Part shown: positions 61,315 through 64,000 of the stretch, piece by piece
Layout: each line of letters opens with the position of its first letter
Numbering within the stretch: position 1 is the first letter of the stretch
Assembly: GCF_010093535.1 (NCBI RefSeq)
Contig: NW_022985185.1
Location: 739,256-803,255, forward strand
Source of the DNA: Lindgomyces ingoldianus
Taxonomy: Eukaryota > Ascomycota > Dothideomycetes > Pleosporales > Lindgomycetaceae
Length of the DNA stretch: 64,000 nucleotides
Direction: 5' to 3'
Program-made: the position numbers and the translations under genes
Notes under the pieces: generated by a model
What the model saw: the letters and a program-made list of their open reading frames with translations, nothing else
Databases searched by the model: none
What the model was told of the DNA's origin: nothing

Positions 61315-62445
61315 TCACTCAACTGGAAACACAGGCCAACCCCACTGCTCCGCACTCCCCAACAACACAATCCCCTCTATCCCCGCACTCACATACATAA
61401 CCTTCGTAAACGCCACTTCCGACCAATACGCAAACGTGACATTGCCTGGGACTAAAGCCACATCTCCCGTAATCAATGTAGCGTTTTCGTCGCTAATAGA
61501 AATCCACAACGCGCCCTCCAGGACCTCGAAAGCCGTGTGACTAGCCAGCGTGTGCATCAACAACGACCCGTTTGATGGATGCAGCGACATCGTAATCGTG
61601 CCCTGAGTGAACCGCCCTTCCCCAGTCGTGGGTGTAACAAGCGGCTGCACGATCTGATACCCGGTATCGCGGTTCAAGAACTTAGGTCCATGGTCCTTTG
61701 CCACGAAATAACTCCTTCCAGCCATCGCCGGAATAATGTCCATCTTCTCATGCCACCCAATCCCTGCAGGTGCAGACCCATTCACCAGATCCCTCCGGGG
61801 ATTAAAATCTAATTCAGCGTATACGTCGAATTGCTGCAACTGCTGGAGAACTTCAGGGGGCGGGCCTGCGCTGCCACTGCCGTTACTGGTGGCGGCCACA
61901 GGTGCGTATGGAGTTTGAGTCGAAGCAGTGTAATTGCTGTCCGCGAGGAAGAAAAATAGCTCCTTAAACCCACCAGGCGAGATCACTCCAACCACCTCGG
62001 TGTCTGGATCTTGGATTTGGAACGTATGTGTAGTATTTTGGGGTACGGATCCATAATCTCCCACTGTTAAGAGACGAGCTTGAATTTCGTTACTATCCAC
62101 CCCTGCTACTGCCACTGCATCCGAAGTCCAGAGTTGAAAACGGCCTTTGAGACAAAAGAAGTTCTCATGGTAGCTTTGGTGATGGTGAGGGAGGACACCA
62201 AGGGCTGGAGAGGATGGGGAGGATGGGGAGGAAGTGCTGAGAAGAGAAAAGGCGCCACCACTTGATGCGCCGGTTACAGGGAATCGGTAGACTTGTTGGC
62301 CTATGGCGACCGCTTGGGCGTTCGCATAGTGTTCAATAATGTAGGGTCGGACGAAGTTAGGGGCGCGATCGACGTAGAGGGGACTGCGGGTAGAAGCGAT
62401 GTTTATTAATGCCGACGTCGTGATGATGAACATTACAGTACGCAT
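61315..62445 (-). CDS. quercetin 2,3-dioxygenase-like secreted bicupin
   Basis: Metal-dependent dioxygenase expected to open the heterocycle of flavonols, releasing CO. Single exon, 376 aa. The first ~20 residues (MRTVMFIITTSALINIAS) are a signal peptide, and several N-x-S/T sites (for example ADSNYTAST) fit an extracellular glycoprotein. The N-terminal cupin has the ligand set HxH...E...H: His87, His89 and Glu94 in LPHHHQSYHENFFCLKGRFQ, and His140 in PQNTTHTFQ. The second cupin (FTQGTITMSLHPSNGSLLM, then FEVLEGALWI) has lost most ligands, as in fungal quercetinases. RPYIIEHYANAQAVAIGQQVYRF-like wording near residue 33 is close to Aspergillus and Penicillium enzymes. Length and motif order are normal. 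Substrate preference is not certain. Confidence 0.9.
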   Translation of the reverse strand: MRTVMFIITTSALINIASTRSPLYVDRAPNFVRPYIIEHYANAQAVAIGQQVYRFPVTGASSGGAFSLLSTSSPSSPSSPALGVLPHHHQSYHENFFCLKGRFQLWTSDAVAVAGVDSNEIQARLLTVGDYGSVPQNTTHTFQIQDPDTEVVGVISPGGFKELFFFLADSNYTASTQTPYAPVAATSNGSGSAGPPPEVLQQLQQFDVYAELDFNPRRDLVNGSAPAGIGWHEKMDIIPAMAGRSYFVAKDHGPKFLNRDTGYQIVQPLVTPTTGEGRFTQGTITMSLHPSNGSLLMHTLASHTAFEVLEGALWISISDENATLITGDVALVPGNVTFAYWSEVAFTKVMYVSAGIEGIVLLGSAEQWGWPVFPVE

Positions 62446-63536
62446 GTTTCAGATAACTCATTCAAAAAGAAGGAATTCCGAGAGCCCGCAACCGAAGTAC
62501 ATGGAAACACCGACCTTTTTAATTTCACAACAACATCTGCCATTCACCTTGATTTACACAAGGTTCCAATGCCGCGCTCGATGCCGTGAATCTCGCAATC
62601 AAAGCTCGGAACTTAAAGCCAGGGCTGAGCAAGGAACACCTGCATCATCTCGGTGTGGAAGTGACGACACTTTGATCAAGGACAATGCTTCTTTTGGAGT
62701 AGCCATCTACATGGGTAGGAACTCCGCATCGAGTGGGGTATTTCAACTGTCGTGTACATTTTGTAAGCGGCAAGAATTCTATTTACCATGCTTAACTTAA
62801 GATCAGTCTTGAGGGATACTATGAGACATGTACTCCTGTGCGAACAACCAGGAGTGGTAACGACGTGGCGCGATGGTAAGAATAAAGTGCACAGAATGCG
62901 GTCAAAGATTTACATTGGCATGGTCTCGGGATCGCAACAGGGATAACCCCCCACGTCAGGTTAAGCATATGGAAGTTGCCGTTCTCCACGATACCCAAGT
63001 ACTATCCCCACAAACGCGGGAAAGAGGCTCGGGACATCTTCAAGCGAGCGAGATGCTCGAGAGGCGTCATTACGTTCCAAGTGAAGTTCCCGCAGTGCAC
63101 AGATAGTGTCCACGGACATCACCAACAAGAAACACTTGAGAATTCAAATTCATTAAGGTATTTCTGATCCACAAAGCCGTGAGGCAGATAAACCCGAATC
63201 TCTCTAAAGAGACTATATACCATACGGGCGATTCAGCCTCCCTAGCGCCGTCCCGATGCTGCTTCTGTGAGCGGTAGATGCCGTCTCTTCAGAAAGTTCC
63301 AAAAGTATGAGTAGTTGAACGCCGGCTATGCATGCAGAAGGCTATAAGACAAAGGAAAAGTAATGTACAGAGTCCCAAAACTGAGAGCTTTGCCATGCCT
63401 TTCCAGGGCCAGCTGCTCTTCAGTTCGGGATATGCACTAGCTGGATGCTGTAGACGGCACGACGTTGCGTTTGCCTACACGTATCCAGTTGCATTCAAGA
63501 AAGAGTTGAGCTACGTTCAAAAATTTCAGGATGTCT
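62446..63536. other. intergenic, about 1.1 kb
   Basis: Promoter side of the quercetinase-like gene and 3' side of the CCCH gene. Short frames only; nothing recognised. Confidence 0.5.
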
Positions 63537-63801
63537 TCATTTAAGGCTTCGATCATGAATGAAAGTGCATTCATCGCCTTTGGCGCACTTGCCTTGTTGG
63601 AAGAATCGGCATGGTATGACTTTGTGCGGCACATCCCCCTGAAATCGCTCATTGAAACGATGATTCTTGTGGCCCTTTTGCTTTTTAAAGGAAGAGTGTC
63701 CTCGTTCGTGAGTGTCGTCCTCAGTACGCCAACGTTTCGTTCCTCCATTAGCTTGCTGGTTCCGCTGTGGTTGCTGCGTCTGTTGGTAGCTTGAGTTGTT
63801 T

Positions 63802-63834
<33 letters not shown>

Positions 63835-64000
63835 GGTTGGGGTTGTTGGAAGGGTTGTGGAAATGGCCAGGCCGTGAGAGGAGGTGGGAAGGAGGCCCCG
63901 CCACTAGGAGCAGTCATTTGCGCAAGAATAGCCGCCAAGTCAAACCCAGCTTGTTGAGCCGCCGCTGGTTGTTGTGGAACTGGGGGTTGGGCCGGAGCTT
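63537..64000 (-). CDS. CCCH zinc-finger protein, 3' part (gene runs off the window)
   Basis: The C-terminal ~154 residues of a larger nuclear or RNA-associated protein; the start lies beyond base 64000. The visible part is Pro/Ala/Gln-rich with a polyglutamine run encoded by about nine CTG-complement repeats at 63803-63830. A basic region with an NLS-like stretch (KRWRTEDDTHERGHSSFKKQ) precedes one C-x7-C-x5-C-x3-H finger (PCRFFQQGKCAKGDECTFIHD) close to the end, and the stop is at 63537-63539. A single C-terminal CCCH finger occurs in PNUTS/PPP1R10-type proteins and in several fungal RNA-binding proteins. The visible part cannot decide between them. Confidence 0.75.
63803..63830. repeat. CTG/CAG trinucleotide repeat within coding sequence (polyQ)
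   Basis: About nine CTG-type units encoding glutamine on the minus strand inside the CCCH gene. Length variation between strains is likely. Confidence 0.8.

Overview
The window is genomic DNA of a filamentous ascomycete (Pezizomycotina). Genes carry several short introns (about 48-70 nt, GT..AG), and the gene content is typically fungal: a class III chitin synthase, a NACHT-TPR STAND protein, a TRI12-type MFS transporter, a fungal quercetinase-like cupin, and relics of a polyketide cluster with an AflR-like regulator. The ortholog set would suit Leotiomycetes or a related class, but that is inference from family memory; no search was run.

Layout. 0.3-1.6 kb: five-exon SDR oxidoreductase (-). 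4.5-5.5 kb: DUF218-type protein (-). 7.2-10.2 kb: class III chitin synthase (+, five exons). 10.2-18.3 kb: gene desert with a GT-rich degenerate minisatellite, a T/G homopolymer tract and an acidic ORF remnant. 18.3-22.0 kb: gamma-glutamyltransferase (-) and mitochondrial release factor 1 (+) share a 427-bp divergent promoter. 23.5-25.5 kb: TRI12-family MFS pump (+, five exons). 26.4-27.9 kb: orphan coiled-coil protein (+). 28.7-31.6 kb: an intronless 951-aa rvt-type (reverse-transcriptase-related cellular gene) protein with altered catalytic motifs and a proline-rich insert (+). 31.6-34.4 kb: non-coding, with a degenerate repeat of about 260 bp.

34.4-49.1 kb is a decayed polyketide gene cluster. 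In order it holds a non-reducing PKS relic truncated at both ends (partial SAT-KS-AT-PT, no ACP or TE), a frameshifted GMC oxidoreductase, an intact aldo-keto reductase, a broken SAM methyltransferase, a short NAD(P)-binding (NmrA-like) fragment, an intact SDR, an AflR-like Zn2Cys6 regulator and an MFS C-terminal fragment. The regulator is split by a 719-bp non-autonomous DNA transposon with perfect 21-bp terminal inverted repeats and an 8-bp target duplication, which are hAT hallmarks. Only the two NAD(P)H-dependent reductases keep open frames. The PKS carries C-to-T type nonsense changes and has lost the KS active-site His.

49.4-56.0 kb: a six-exon NACHT-TPR gene of about 2050 aa (-), a fungal NLR-like STAND protein. 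58.0-60.3 kb: CASC3/Barentsz (Btz domain, exon junction complex) protein (-). 61.3-62.4 kb: secreted quercetin 2,3-dioxygenase-like bicupin (-). 63.5 kb to the end: 3' part of a polyQ CCCH zinc-finger gene (-), cut by the window edge.
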